DNA of 64,000 nucleotides from Paenibacillus vietnamensis (GTDB taxonomy: Bacteria > Bacillota > Bacilli > Paenibacillales > Paenibacillaceae): NCBI RefSeq assembly GCF_020169515.1, contig NZ_JAHMHW010000015.1, positions 61,446-125,445 on the forward strand. Reading direction: 5' to 3'. Shown here one piece after another: positions 16,690-26,191 of the stretch; positions within the stretch are counted from its first letter, which is position 1; the number at the start of each line of letters is the position of its first letter. Position numbers and translations under genes: made by a program. The notes under the pieces are model-generated. The model was not told the origin of the DNA and made no database searches. It saw only the letters and a program-made list of their open reading frames with translations.

Positions 16690-18926
16690 CGGTTCAGGGA
16701 GCCCCGTATTTCGGGCCGGCCGAAAGCATGGCCGCACAAACGCAGGGCGGAAGCATTCCGCATGTGCTGGAGGTCATGGCCCGGCGCTACGTCGGCGAGC
16801 ATCCGCCGCACGGCCCGGTGTACCGGGTGACGCGGGAGAACGCAATCCGCAAGGGGCGGGACCACGCTTATGAATTTCCGGTACGAAGCATGTTCCCGGA
16901 CATGCGGACCGGCCAGCGCGTCTATGCATGGGCGAAGTTGTGGATTGAACAGCCGCATGACTTTATTTTCGCGCTTCGCTGCGGCGGAGAGGTGAAGCTT
17001 TACCACAATGGAGAGAAATGCTTCGGCTCCTCTCCGGAGGAGGAAGCGGCAGGGCCTGGCGAAGCGGCGCCTCAGCTGAAGGTGAAGCTTGACTTGTCGC
17101 GCGGCTGGAACCATTTTGTGCTGGAGCTGGGCGTCGGCGCTAATGGAGGCTGCGGAGCGGCCTTCGGCACGGGCAATCGCAAAAATAAGCCTTACCACTT
17201 CCTCGCTCCGTCTGCAGAACGGGAAGGAGAAGAGGGCTGGGTGTATACGGCGCCCCTCGACCGTCCGCTTGAGCGCATTCCCGGCTCGGACGGTCCGGAA
17301 ACGGCGACGGGTGCGGAGTGGTTCCCAGCAAAAGGCGGAGATGTTCGGGAGGACGGCAGGCTGGAGCGGCTGTACGGCATGAAGCCGGCTTATACCGCTT
17401 ATGCCTGGTCGAAGGTCGCGAACCGGACAGCAACAAGCCGAAAGATAAAGCTTGCGGGTACCGCTTTCGGGCCCGTGCGGTTTCTCTGGCTCGGCGTGGA
17501 GGTATATGCCTCCTATAAGCCGGGTGAATTTTTCTTTGAGCTTGAGGCTCCTCCGGGAGCGGGCGACTTGATCGTTCAGAGCGAATGCGACGGGCACGGC
17601 TGGGGCTTTCAGCTGCGGGAGCTCCCGCCTGAAGCGGAGCTGGCGGCGCCCCGGAAGGTTCACGGATACGCAGGCGAATGGCTTCATCTCGGTCCGTTTC
17701 CGCCGGAATCGGCAGTCGAAATCGCGGATTACCTGTCGCTGGACACGGTTGCCGACGCAGGGACGGAATCGTTCTTCTGGACGACCGTTGAGCCAGGAGC
17801 TCATGTCCGGCCTTTCCTCGAAAATGAGCTGTTCGGCCGCTGGAACTACCCTCTCGGCGTGACGATGACCGGCCTGCTGGAGACGGGGCGCCTGCTCGGT
17901 CAGGGCGAGCTTGGCGATTACGTCCGGCGCCACGTTTCATTCGCGACCTCCGTATATGCATATTCGCTGTGGGACCGCGAACGCTTCGGCGCCGCGGGAA
18001 TCAACAACCAGCTGTCGGATATCGACAGCCTGGACGACTGCGGCTCTTTTGGAGCGCTGGCCATCCTTGCCGGCCGCGGGCATACGCTGAAAGGGGCGAG
18101 CGCGGCGGCGGACGATATCGCTCATTATATTATGCAGGTGCAGGACCGTATGGAGGATGGCGCGTTATACCGCCAGATCGGCGTCTCGCCGAGCATGCAT
18201 AACACGATGTGGTGCGACGACATGTACATGAGCGTACCTTTCCTGTGCCGGTACGCCGAGCTTACGGGCGACGCCCGGTACGTGGACGAAGCCGCTCGCC
18301 AGCTGCTGCTTTACAAAAACTATTTGTATATGCCGGAGCGGCAGATCATGTCCCACGTGTTCGATGTCGCTAAGGGGAAGCAGTCCCGCACCGCATGGGG
18401 AAGAGGCAACGGCTGGGTGTTCTTCTCGCTGGCCGTTCTGCTCGGCGTGCTGCCCGAGACCCATGCCGATTATCCGAAAATCATTTCGTTTTACCGCGAG
18501 CTGGCGGAAGGCTATCTCCGGCTTCAGGGCAAAAACGGCTTATGGCATCAGGTGCTGACCGATCCGGAGTCGTACGAGGAATCTTCGTGCACCTCCATGT
18601 TTATTTACGGCTTCGCCCTCGGCGTACGCTGCGACTGGCTCGAGGAGCCGGAGAGCTATACACGCGCCGTCTTGTCCGGCTGGGACGGATTATGCAGCCG
18701 GGCCATCGATAAGCGGGGCAATCTGTACGGCGTCTGCAAGGGCTCCAGCTGGTCTTATTCCCATTCTTATTACAAGCATGATCTGGGCTGGAACTTGAAC
18801 GATACGCACGGCATCGGCATCGTACTGCTCGCCGGCATCGAAGCGCAGCGGATGAAGGAGGCGCTGGCGGGCGAAGGCCGCCGTCAACTGCCGGGACTAA
18901 GGCAGGCGGAAGCCGGGAGCGTGTAA
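16686..18926 (+). CDS. Two-domain GH105-type unsaturated rhamnogalacturonyl hydrolase
   Basis: Predicted cytoplasmic hydrolase of unsaturated uronic acid-containing disaccharides, 746 aa. The C-terminal part (about 375-735) is a GH88/GH105 (alpha/alpha)6 barrel: WCDDMYMSVPF places Asp511 at the position of the catalytic Asp of YteR, and TAWGRGNGWVFFSLA and HDLGWNLNDTHGIG are further barrel motifs. The first ~370 residues form an extra beta-rich region not found in YteR/YesR, of unknown role, with PVYRVTRENA and HFVLELGVGANGGCG. No signal peptide. The ATG at 16686 overlaps the oxidoreductase stop; the frame is open further upstream but inside that gene. Confidence 0.85.
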   Translation: MTVQGAPYFGPAESMAAQTQGGSIPHVLEVMARRYVGEHPPHGPVYRVTRENAIRKGRDHAYEFPVRSMFPDMRTGQRVYAWAKLWIEQPHDFIFALRCGGEVKLYHNGEKCFGSSPEEEAAGPGEAAPQLKVKLDLSRGWNHFVLELGVGANGGCGAAFGTGNRKNKPYHFLAPSAEREGEEGWVYTAPLDRPLERIPGSDGPETATGAEWFPAKGGDVREDGRLERLYGMKPAYTAYAWSKVANRTATSRKIKLAGTAFGPVRFLWLGVEVYASYKPGEFFFELEAPPGAGDLIVQSECDGHGWGFQLRELPPEAELAAPRKVHGYAGEWLHLGPFPPESAVEIADYLSLDTVADAGTESFFWTTVEPGAHVRPFLENELFGRWNYPLGVTMTGLLETGRLLGQGELGDYVRRHVSFATSVYAYSLWDRERFGAAGINNQLSDIDSLDDCGSFGALAILAGRGHTLKGASAAADDIAHYIMQVQDRMEDGALYRQIGVSPSMHNTMWCDDMYMSVPFLCRYAELTGDARYVDEAARQLLLYKNYLYMPERQIMSHVFDVAKGKQSRTAWGRGNGWVFFSLAVLLGVLPETHADYPKIISFYRELAEGYLRLQGKNGLWHQVLTDPESYEESSCTSMFIYGFALGVRCDWLEEPESYTRAVLSGWDGLCSRAIDKRGNLYGVCKGSSWSYSHSYYKHDLGWNLNDTHGIGIVLLAGIEAQRMKEALAGEGRRQLPGLRQAEAGSV

Positions 18927-18981
18927 AGAAGTCGGGATCGCGGTATAATGAAAGGATTCTCGGCAAAAGGTGGGATTTTTC

Positions 18982-21267
18982 GTGGCGCAATCCGTCAAGC
19001 AATGGTTGAAGTACAATCTGGCAAACACACAAATCCGGCTGGTGCTGATTTTGACCTTTTCCGTTTTTCTGATTATTTTGGCCGTGAGCCTGACTTCGTA
19101 TTATACGTCCAAGTCCGTTATGCAGGAAGAGCTCAGCGAGCTGCAGCTGCAGATGCTTCAGCTCAATATGAATGTGATCGACGAATCGATCCGGGAAAGC
19201 GACCAGGCGGCCATCCAGGTAGCTTTGAACGATCATGTCTATAAATTTTTGACCAGTGAAGTGCAAGGTTCGTATTCGAACGTATCGCAAGCCTATCAGT
19301 TTCTGACAACCTTGATCAGCAATTCCAAGTATATCAAGAGCATCTATATTCACGACCTGGAACGGGACAGCTTTTTGGCGATCCCGCAGGGCTACAGCTC
19401 GAGCAAGAAGAACTTCGCCGATTCCGAATGGACAAGCGTAGAATCCGAATTCGGAGACAAAACGATGGTCATCAAAAAACGCGAGGTGCCCGAAGGAGCG
19501 GGCGGCAAAGGCTCGGACGTGACGCTGTTCCGCAAAATCGCGATCCAAGGCAAGTTTAAAGGAATCGTTGCCGTCAACCTGAAGGATGAGGAGCTGTTCG
19601 CCAAGCTGAATCCGCCGGTCATGAACAATCTGAACCGGACGCGCTATATTATTGACAAGCAGAACGCATTTTTATATTCTCATTCGAATTATAAGTTCAA
19701 CGAGGGAGCGCTCAGCGAGGCGCTGGCCGAGCTGGAGCAGGAGGAAGGGGATGCGACGCTGCAAACCCGGGAGCTGCTCGTCAATCAGCTCGTATCGCCG
19801 GTAACCGGCTGGCGGTACGTATCGATCGTCGAGCAGGACAGCCTGCTCGCGAAATCCAAGCGGGTCGCCACTGCCGTGCTGCTCGTATCGATTGCGGCGC
19901 TTGCGCTTGGCGCGGCTACAATATTCTACATGAACAAGGCGGCGTTCCGGCCGGTCCGCAGGCTGAAGCAGCTGTTCAGCCTTCATGACCGCAAGGCAAG
20001 CGAGGCGGATGGCATCGATTTGGAGAAGCTGACCGGCGAGCTGCTGACCAACCACGCGCATTTGTCACAGCTTGTGCGCGAGACGATGACCGAGGCGTCC
20101 TCGAAGCTGCTTAACGATATCTACTTGGGCCACATCAGCGGCAAAAGGGATTTGGAGGAGAAATGGAGCCGCTACTTCGGCGGATGGACGGATGCGCCGC
20201 TTACCGTAGCCGTTCTGTCGATCGACCGGTACGATCAGTGGTCGCGCACGTTCACCGGCGGGGATCATTCGCTGCTGAAATTTGCGCTTGCCAACATCGC
20301 GGCCGAGCTGTTCGATCCGGAATGGCGCATTGCTTGCGCCGACTTCGGCAAGGACAAGACGGCACTTCTGCTGCAGCCGCGTTCCGAAGGGCTGTCGGCA
20401 GGGAAAAGGCTGGAGGAGTCGCTCGAGGTCGTGTCACGGCTGCTTAAGTTCAGCGTATCGGCCGGTATCAGCAGCCCTCATGCGGACGTAACGAGGCTGA
20501 AGCAAGCGATGCTCGAGGCCGAGAACGCGCTCACCTACCGCTTGTATAAAGGCTGCGGCCAGGTGATACCGTTCTCTGAGGTATCCGGGCACGAAGTGCG
20601 CGAGCCGCGGGAGCCGAACCGCAACGAGGCAACGCTTGAGCAGCTCACGGGGCTGATCGAATCGGGCGATATGGAGGGCGCGGTCGAGGCGGTGGAGCGG
20701 ATGACCGGCAATATCGAAAGCGAATACGGCTATCCTTCCGAGGCCGTTGCCTTTCTGCAGGAGGCCGCCGGCCGCATCGACCAGCTCCGCCCGGCAGGCG
20801 GAAACGCTTCGCGGGATTCGTACGACTGGTTCGGCACGTTGCCCATGGACGAGATCCGAGGCGAGCTTTCGGCCAAGGTGACGGAGCTCGTCCAGCGTTT
20901 CCGGAAGCAGGCGGAGAGCAAGGATTTTGTCATGTGCCACCGTATGATCGAATATATGAAGCAGCATTTGGGAGAGCCGATCGGCATACCGGAAATATCC
21001 GAATCGATCGGCATCAGCAGCAGTCTGGCGAGCCAGCTGTTCAAGCAGGAGACGGGCGAGACGATCTACAACTATTTGACCAAGCTCCGGATGGACCGGG
21101 CGGGCGAGCTGCTGCTGAAGTCGGACGACCGCATTTCGGACATCGCGCAGATGGTCGGCTATCAGCACGAGAACAGTTTTATACGAAGCTTTCGCAAATT
21201 TAAAGATATAACGCCGGGCAAGTACCGGGAAATGATGAGGACCCGGCTGGACGCCGCGCTCGAGTGA
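18982..21267 (+). CDS. Membrane-anchored AraC-family transcriptional regulator (YesS type)
   Basis: One-component regulator with an outside sensor and an inside DNA-binding domain, 761 aa. A membrane helix at about 18-42, an extracellular region of about 250 residues (Cache-like, by position), a second helix at about 294-316 (VATAVLLVSIAALALGAATI), then a degenerate GGDEF-like or linker region. The C-terminal AraC HTH domain (about 655-755) holds GIPEISESIGISSSLASQLFKQETGE and ISDIAQMVGYQHENSFIRSFRKF. GTG at 18982 is preferred because AGGTGG lies 8 bp before it. It sits in the middle of the pectin-type locus and likely activates it, as YesS does in B. subtilis. Confidence 0.88.
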   Translation: MAQSVKQWLKYNLANTQIRLVLILTFSVFLIILAVSLTSYYTSKSVMQEELSELQLQMLQLNMNVIDESIRESDQAAIQVALNDHVYKFLTSEVQGSYSNVSQAYQFLTTLISNSKYIKSIYIHDLERDSFLAIPQGYSSSKKNFADSEWTSVESEFGDKTMVIKKREVPEGAGGKGSDVTLFRKIAIQGKFKGIVAVNLKDEELFAKLNPPVMNNLNRTRYIIDKQNAFLYSHSNYKFNEGALSEALAELEQEEGDATLQTRELLVNQLVSPVTGWRYVSIVEQDSLLAKSKRVATAVLLVSIAALALGAATIFYMNKAAFRPVRRLKQLFSLHDRKASEADGIDLEKLTGELLTNHAHLSQLVRETMTEASSKLLNDIYLGHISGKRDLEEKWSRYFGGWTDAPLTVAVLSIDRYDQWSRTFTGGDHSLLKFALANIAAELFDPEWRIACADFGKDKTALLLQPRSEGLSAGKRLEESLEVVSRLLKFSVSAGISSPHADVTRLKQAMLEAENALTYRLYKGCGQVIPFSEVSGHEVREPREPNRNEATLEQLTGLIESGDMEGAVEAVERMTGNIESEYGYPSEAVAFLQEAAGRIDQLRPAGGNASRDSYDWFGTLPMDEIRGELSAKVTELVQRFRKQAESKDFVMCHRMIEYMKQHLGEPIGIPEISESIGISSSLASQLFKQETGETIYNYLTKLRMDRAGELLLKSDDRISDIAQMVGYQHENSFIRSFRKFKDITPGKYREMMRTRLDAALE

Positions 21268-21319
21268 CCGGCGGAAATGGCGGACCTCCGGGTTCCCTCA
21301 TATGGGAGGAGCCATAGCT

Positions 21320-23395
21320 ATGGATAGAAAAAAAATCGTGGAACGACATCAGCCTGAGCTGAACAAATGGGACCCGTTGTCCCCATTTTCGGTAGGCAAC
21401 GGGGAGTTCGCTTTTACGGCTGACATTACGGGCCTGCAGTCTTTTCCCGGGCAGTACGAGGTGCCGCTTGGCACGCAGTCCAATTGGGGCTGGCATTTCA
21501 CGGGGGGACACGGGCGGTTCAGCGAAAGCGACGCCGCCTATCAGCCTTATGATACGTATGGCCGCGAGGTCGGGTATGCCTTTAAGCCGGGCGATAAACC
21601 CGAGGCTTACCACTGGCTGCGGCAAAATCCGCACCGCCTTCAGCTGGGCCGTCTCTCGTTCCGGTTCCTGAGCGAATCGGGCGGCGAAGCGGCTGCGGCA
21701 GATATAACGGATATCCGCCAGAAGCTGGATTTATGGACAGGCATTTTGAGCAGCGAGTTTTGCGTGCAGGGGGTACCGGTCAGCGTTACGACGGTCTGCC
21801 GCGCGGAAACCGATACCGTCGGCGTGCGGGTAAGCTCGGCGCTGATCTCCGAGGGCAGGCTGCAGGTGTTCATCCGTTTTCCGGCGCCGGATATGGTGTC
21901 GACGCAATGGGCGAAAGCGGTGTTCCCGGACCTGGAAAACGACGGCAGGCATCTAACGGAGCTTAAGGAATCGAACGGCAATCATGCGGTGCTGGCAAGA
22001 AGCATGGACGAGGACGGCTATGAGGTTGCCTGGTCGTGGAGCGCAGGCCGTCTGGAGCGCACAGGCGTACATGAGTTTACGCTCATCCCGGATTCGCGCG
22101 GGGAATTGCTTGAATTTTCAGTCGGCTTTGCGCAGCAGTCGCCTGTGACGGCCGGATTTGAAGAGACCTTGGCTTCCAGCAGCCGCAAGTGGGAAGCGTT
22201 CTGGACGAACGGCGCCGCCATCGACTTCTCGGGAAGCTCCGATCCGCGTGCCTACGAGCTGGAACGGCGTGTCGTGCTTTCTCAATTTTTGCTCGCGCTG
22301 CACAGCGGAGGCTCGCTGCCGCCGCAGGAGACGGGCTTGATGTATAACAGCTGGTTCGGCAAAGCGCATCTGGAAATGCACTGGTGGCATGCCGTCCACT
22401 TCCCGCTTTGGGGAAGGGAGAGCTTTTTGCTGAACAGTATGGATTGGTACAGCCGTATTTTGCCGGTCGCGCGCGATTTGGCGAAGTCCCAGGGCTATGA
22501 AGGGGCGCGCTGGCCGAAAATGGTCGGCTTCGACGGCAAGCCATGCCCGTCCGCGGTTGCCAACGGCTTGATCTGGCAGCAGCCGCATCCGATGACGCTT
22601 GCAGAGCTGTGCTACCAGGCGGATCCGTCTCGGGCTACGCTGGAGCGGTTCCGGGATATCGTGTTTGAAGGGGCCGATTTCATGGTCTCGTTCGCTCATT
22701 GGAATGAAGAGACGAAAGCCTACGATCTTGGACCTCCGCTCATTCCGGCCCAGGAATGCCATCCGATGCAGGGCAGCAAAAACCCGCCATACGAGCTGGA
22801 ATACTGGAAGCACGGACTGGAAATCGCCGTGCGCTGGGCGGAGCGGCTCGGTGAGCCGGGGAACCCGGCCTGGGGCGTGACGGCGGCCGCGATGGCGGAG
22901 CCTCCGCAGGCGGACGGCGTCTATCTTGCGCATGAGCTGTGCCCGGAAACGTTCCAGACGAAAAACCGCGACCATCCTTCGATGCTGGGCGCGCTCGGCA
23001 TGCTGCCGGGCACGAAGATCGACCCTGCGGTGATGCGCGCGACGCTGCATAAGGTGAAGGAAGTCTGGATGTGGGATTCCGCCTGGGGCTGGGATTTCCC
23101 GATGTGCGCCATGACGGCGGCAAGGCTTGGCGAGCCGGAGCTCGCAGTCGACTTTTTGCTGATGGATGCGACCAAAAACACGTATTTGACGAGCGGACAT
23201 AACTACCAGCGTCCGGGCTTGTCGGCCTATCTGCCGGGCAATGGAGGACTGCTGGCTGCCGTAGCGATGATGGCGGCCGGCTGGCAGGACGGTCAGGGCG
23301 GCGGCTCAAGTTTGCAAGGCGGCGCGGTTAATCCCGGCTTCCCGCAGGACGGCAGCTGGTCGGTGAAGTGGGAGGGCTTGAAGCCTTGGCTGTAG
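21320..23395 (+). CDS. Six-hairpin glycosidase-like protein, family not assigned
   Basis: Predicted glycoside hydrolase, 691 aa, without signal peptide. The N-terminal ~280 residues look like a beta-sandwich (NGEFAFTADITGLQSFP start, like the N-terminal domain of GH65/GH95 enzymes). From about 300 on it has an (alpha/alpha)6-barrel pattern: MYNSWFGKAHLEMHWWHAVH, ARWPKMVGFDG, PAQECHP and a closing WDSAWGWDFPMCAMTAARLG. It is not a typical GH95, GH65 or GH105 member by eye. GGAGGA at 21305-21310 is 9 bp before the ATG at 21320, so the upstream ATG at 21302 is the less likely start. The role in side-chain removal from pectic oligosaccharides is inferred from neighbours. Confidence 0.75.
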   Translation: MDRKKIVERHQPELNKWDPLSPFSVGNGEFAFTADITGLQSFPGQYEVPLGTQSNWGWHFTGGHGRFSESDAAYQPYDTYGREVGYAFKPGDKPEAYHWLRQNPHRLQLGRLSFRFLSESGGEAAAADITDIRQKLDLWTGILSSEFCVQGVPVSVTTVCRAETDTVGVRVSSALISEGRLQVFIRFPAPDMVSTQWAKAVFPDLENDGRHLTELKESNGNHAVLARSMDEDGYEVAWSWSAGRLERTGVHEFTLIPDSRGELLEFSVGFAQQSPVTAGFEETLASSSRKWEAFWTNGAAIDFSGSSDPRAYELERRVVLSQFLLALHSGGSLPPQETGLMYNSWFGKAHLEMHWWHAVHFPLWGRESFLLNSMDWYSRILPVARDLAKSQGYEGARWPKMVGFDGKPCPSAVANGLIWQQPHPMTLAELCYQADPSRATLERFRDIVFEGADFMVSFAHWNEETKAYDLGPPLIPAQECHPMQGSKNPPYELEYWKHGLEIAVRWAERLGEPGNPAWGVTAAAMAEPPQADGVYLAHELCPETFQTKNRDHPSMLGALGMLPGTKIDPAVMRATLHKVKEVWMWDSAWGWDFPMCAMTAARLGEPELAVDFLLMDATKNTYLTSGHNYQRPGLSAYLPGNGGLLAAVAMMAAGWQDGQGGGSSLQGGAVNPGFPQDGSWSVKWEGLKPWL

Positions 23396-23866
23396 GCCCG
23401 ATTTAAAGGAGCGGTGACCGAACGCCGATTACCTGAACCTTAACTGAACACCGATGACTGAACACCGAAGACTGAACACCGAAGACTGAACACCGAAGAC
23501 TGAACACCGAAGACTGAATACCGGTAACAGCACCACTAAACGCCGATAACCAGCAGTAACTGTATTTGATGTCATTATTTTTGAAGCGTGAGCTGCCTTT
23601 CCTCGAATAACGGGATTTGATGCATTTAATTTTGAGCAACCGGCTCTGAATCTACTTTTTTCATTGTAATAGATACAGAGAATCCATTTATTTCGCGAAA
23701 AAGTGGCATTACGCTGATAATAGCTGCAACGAATCCATTTATTACACAAATTTTGCCCCCGGGAGCTGCGGCGCGCGCAAGGCACGGGTTACGTATTACG
23801 TACCGAATGCCGCATAAGCTGATTCGCTGCCGCCGCCCTTCCGGAGCGCATATGGGAGGCAATCCT
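23396..23866. other. Repeat-bearing spacer inside the carbohydrate locus
   Basis: No gene is seen. It holds the 14-bp tandem repeat at 23443-23526 and, in an AT-rich second half, two copies of GAATCCATTTATT (near 23683 and 23731), about 48 bp apart. The downstream lyase-like gene probably has its own promoter here, though no clear hexamer pair was chosen. Confidence 0.55.
23443..23526. repeat. 14-bp tandem repeat, six copies
   Basis: Unit ACTGAACACCGAAG repeated without gaps at 23443, 23457, 23471, 23485, 23499 and 23513. The first copy differs at two bases, the middle four are identical, the last is degenerate (ACTGAATACCGGTA). The unit length is not a multiple of three and it lies between genes. 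Confidence 0.95.
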
Positions 23867-25009
23867 ATGTGTTCAAAAGGGGCCTTATGGCCCTCCGAGC
23901 GCAAGACGCTCATCGACCGCCTGACGGGGCTCGAAGTTACGCAGCTGACGGATTATAAGGCGCACAGCCATCATTTGTATTTTACCGAAAACGGCTGGTA
24001 TGACGGGGACCGGCGGCTGCTGATGGTATCGGACAGGGGCGGCAGCACAAACTTGTACAGCCTGGAGGCGGAGAGCGGCCTCATGATGCAGCTGACCGAT
24101 TACCCGGGGAATGACGCGCTCGACGCTTGTCTGCTGCCGGACGGAAGCGCCGCTTTCGTCAAGGTCGGACGCAAGCTGATCCGTCTTGACCTGCGAACGC
24201 TGGTGGAGGAGCTTCGGTACGAGGCGCCGGAAGGGTATCTGCTTGGCAACGCAAGCGCGACGGCCGACGGCAGGTTTATCATGACCTGCGTACAGGAGGA
24301 TTTGTCGCGCCGGATCCGGCTCGACCTCGGCAACGGGTACGTCGGCCACCGGGAGCTGATGGAAGCCGCGCCCCACAGCATGATCGTGCGCATAGATGCG
24401 CACACGGGCGGGGCGGTGAAGGTATATGAGGCGAACCGCTTCATTACCCATATCAACACATCGCCGAAGGAGCCTTGGCTGATGACATTTTGTCACGAGG
24501 GACCTTGGCATCTGGTCGATCACCGCATTTGGGGGCTGGATCTGCGCACCGGGGAAGCCTGGAAAATCCGGGAGCGTCTCGAGCCGGGCGAAAAGGTCGG
24601 TCACGAGTTTTTTTACCCGGACGGGGTTACGGTCGGTTATCATGGCTTCCGCGTGGACGGCACCAATTTTTTCGGGAGCATCCGTTACGACAACACCGGC
24701 ATGGAGGAGACCGAGTTCGGCTTCGACACGTGGCATGGATATGCGGACGGCTTGGGACAGGCAGTGGTGGACGGGAAAGGCGCGGTCAAGTCGTTAAGCC
24801 TATGGCGCAAAATAGACGGAGTCTACGAAGGCCCCCGCATCCTCTGCGAGCTGCGCTGCAGCTTCCATTCGCAGAAGGTGCATGCGCATCCGCGGTTTAC
24901 GGCGGACGGCAAACGCTTGCTGTTCACCAGCGACAAGAACGGTTATGGAAACTTGTATGTAATCGATATTCCGGAAGATTTTCATTCGCTTCCGCCGCTT
25001 GATATCTAG
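23867..25009 (+). CDS. Oligogalacturonate-lyase-like beta-propeller protein (PL22-like)
   Basis: Predicted cytoplasmic lyase or related protein acting on short galacturonides, 380 aa, close to the ~388 aa of Ogl enzymes. It shows repeated blade motifs (GGSTNLYSLEAESG, DGRFIMTC, FTADGKRLLFTSDKNGYGNLYVID) of a seven-bladed propeller. Several His residues in the expected places (HSHHLYFT near the start, HEFFYPDG, FHSQKVHAHP near the end) could bind the metal. The start follows GGGAGG. It lies directly before a GH105 gene, which would take the unsaturated product. No signal peptide, so it would act inside the cell. Confidence 0.8.
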   Translation: MCSKGALWPSERKTLIDRLTGLEVTQLTDYKAHSHHLYFTENGWYDGDRRLLMVSDRGGSTNLYSLEAESGLMMQLTDYPGNDALDACLLPDGSAAFVKVGRKLIRLDLRTLVEELRYEAPEGYLLGNASATADGRFIMTCVQEDLSRRIRLDLGNGYVGHRELMEAAPHSMIVRIDAHTGGAVKVYEANRFITHINTSPKEPWLMTFCHEGPWHLVDHRIWGLDLRTGEAWKIRERLEPGEKVGHEFFYPDGVTVGYHGFRVDGTNFFGSIRYDNTGMEETEFGFDTWHGYADGLGQAVVDGKGAVKSLSLWRKIDGVYEGPRILCELRCSFHSQKVHAHPRFTADGKRLLFTSDKNGYGNLYVIDIPEDFHSLPPLDI

Positions 25010-25028
25010 TTGAGAGAGGAGAATGAAG

Positions 25029-26174
25029 ATGACAGCTGCTTCAATTAGCACAGTTCACGAAGGCAAATTGTCCGTCAAGGTGGCGGACACGGTATTATCG
25101 AAACGCAAGGACGGGTATCACCCGAATATCATCAACGTATGGGGGTATGTGGCGGGCATGATGCTGACGGCGTTCGGCCGGCTCGGCGATTGGACGGGGA
25201 ATGACGAATACCATGCCATCGTAAAAAAACACATGGACGTATTCGTTCAGGAAGACGGATCCATCCGCGGCTATACGCTTGAGGATTACAACCTGGATCA
25301 CATCAACAAGGGAAAAAATCTGCTTCGCCTCTGGAGGGAAACCGGCGAGTCCAAGTACGAGCAGGCGGCCCGGCTGCTTGCCGCACAGCTTACCGGCCAG
25401 CCTCGGACAGAGGAGGGCGGCTTCTGGCATAAGAAAATTTATCCTTTCCAAATGTGGCTGGACGGCCTTTACATGTCGTCTCCGTTCATGGCGGAGTTCG
25501 CCAAAACCTCAGGCGAGAGCGCCTGGTTCGACGAAGCGGCTCATCAGCTGCTGCTGATCGAGAAACGCACGCGCGACCCGCGGACGGGCCTTCTGCATCA
25601 TGCTTGGGACGAGAGCCGCGAGCAGCGGTGGTGCGACGGCACGACGGGACGCTCGCGCTTCGTGTGGGGCAGGGCGATGGGCTGGTATGCGATGGCGCTT
25701 GTCGATTCGCTCGAGCATTTCCCGGTCAACCATCCGAAGCGCGGGCAGCTGATGGGCATTTTCGAGCGGATGGCAAATGCGGTGCTGCGGGTGCAGGATC
25801 AGGAAAGCGGCGTATGGTACCAGCTGATGGATTGCAACGGCCGCGAAGGCAATTATTTGGAAGCGTCGGGCTCCTGCATGCTGACTTATGCGCTGGCCAA
25901 AGGAATCAGGCTCCGTTACTTGGCGGAAATCGACAGGAAGGCCGTGGAACGGGCGTATGACGGCATTTTGAGCCGGTTCGTCACCGAGGACGAGGAAGGA
26001 GTACATCTGCACTCCATTTGCCACGGCGCCGGACTGGGCGGACGCAAATACCGCGACGGCTCCTATGAATATTACATGAGCGAAGCTGTCGTCAGCGACG
26101 TCATGATGGGCGTCGCGCCTCTGCTGCTGGCCAGCATCGAGCTTGAGCGGCTGCGCGCGCAGGATAACGGCTAA
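25029..26174 (+). CDS. GH105 unsaturated rhamnogalacturonyl hydrolase (YteR-like)
   Basis: Cytoplasmic glycoside hydrolase that hydrates the double bond of unsaturated galacturonyl-rhamnose, 381 aa, the normal family length. MWLDGLYMSSPF puts Asp145 at the position of the YteR catalytic Asp143; FVWGRAMGWYAMAL and YLEASGSCMLTYALAKG are the following barrel motifs, and GGRKYRDGSYEYYMSE closes it. ATG at 25029 is chosen over 25023 because GAGAGGAG is 7 bp before it and only 1 bp before the other. It is the second GH105-type enzyme in the locus and, unlike the first, single-domain. Confidence 0.93.
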   Translation: MTAASISTVHEGKLSVKVADTVLSKRKDGYHPNIINVWGYVAGMMLTAFGRLGDWTGNDEYHAIVKKHMDVFVQEDGSIRGYTLEDYNLDHINKGKNLLRLWRETGESKYEQAARLLAAQLTGQPRTEEGGFWHKKIYPFQMWLDGLYMSSPFMAEFAKTSGESAWFDEAAHQLLLIEKRTRDPRTGLLHHAWDESREQRWCDGTTGRSRFVWGRAMGWYAMALVDSLEHFPVNHPKRGQLMGIFERMANAVLRVQDQESGVWYQLMDCNGREGNYLEASGSCMLTYALAKGIRLRYLAEIDRKAVERAYDGILSRFVTEDEEGVHLHSICHGAGLGGRKYRDGSYEYYMSEAVVSDVMMGVAPLLLASIELERLRAQDNG

Positions 26175-26191
26175 AGAAGGGAGGCCGCAGA

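Noticed and set aside
16509..17933. Open frame (474 codons) on the minus strand
   Set aside because: Antisense to the two-domain GH105 gene; no ribosome site or motif.
22118..23200. Open frame (360 codons) on the minus strand
   Set aside because: Antisense to the six-hairpin glycosidase-like gene; composition of a shadow frame.
23443..23526. Possible CRISPR array
   Set aside because: Units are 14 bp with no spacers between them and no cas genes nearby.
23429..23785. Minus-strand frame giving a repetitive peptide (FSLRCSVFGVQ-like)
   Set aside because: The repetition is only the 14-bp tandem repeat read through; there is no ribosome site, and the rest has no protein character.
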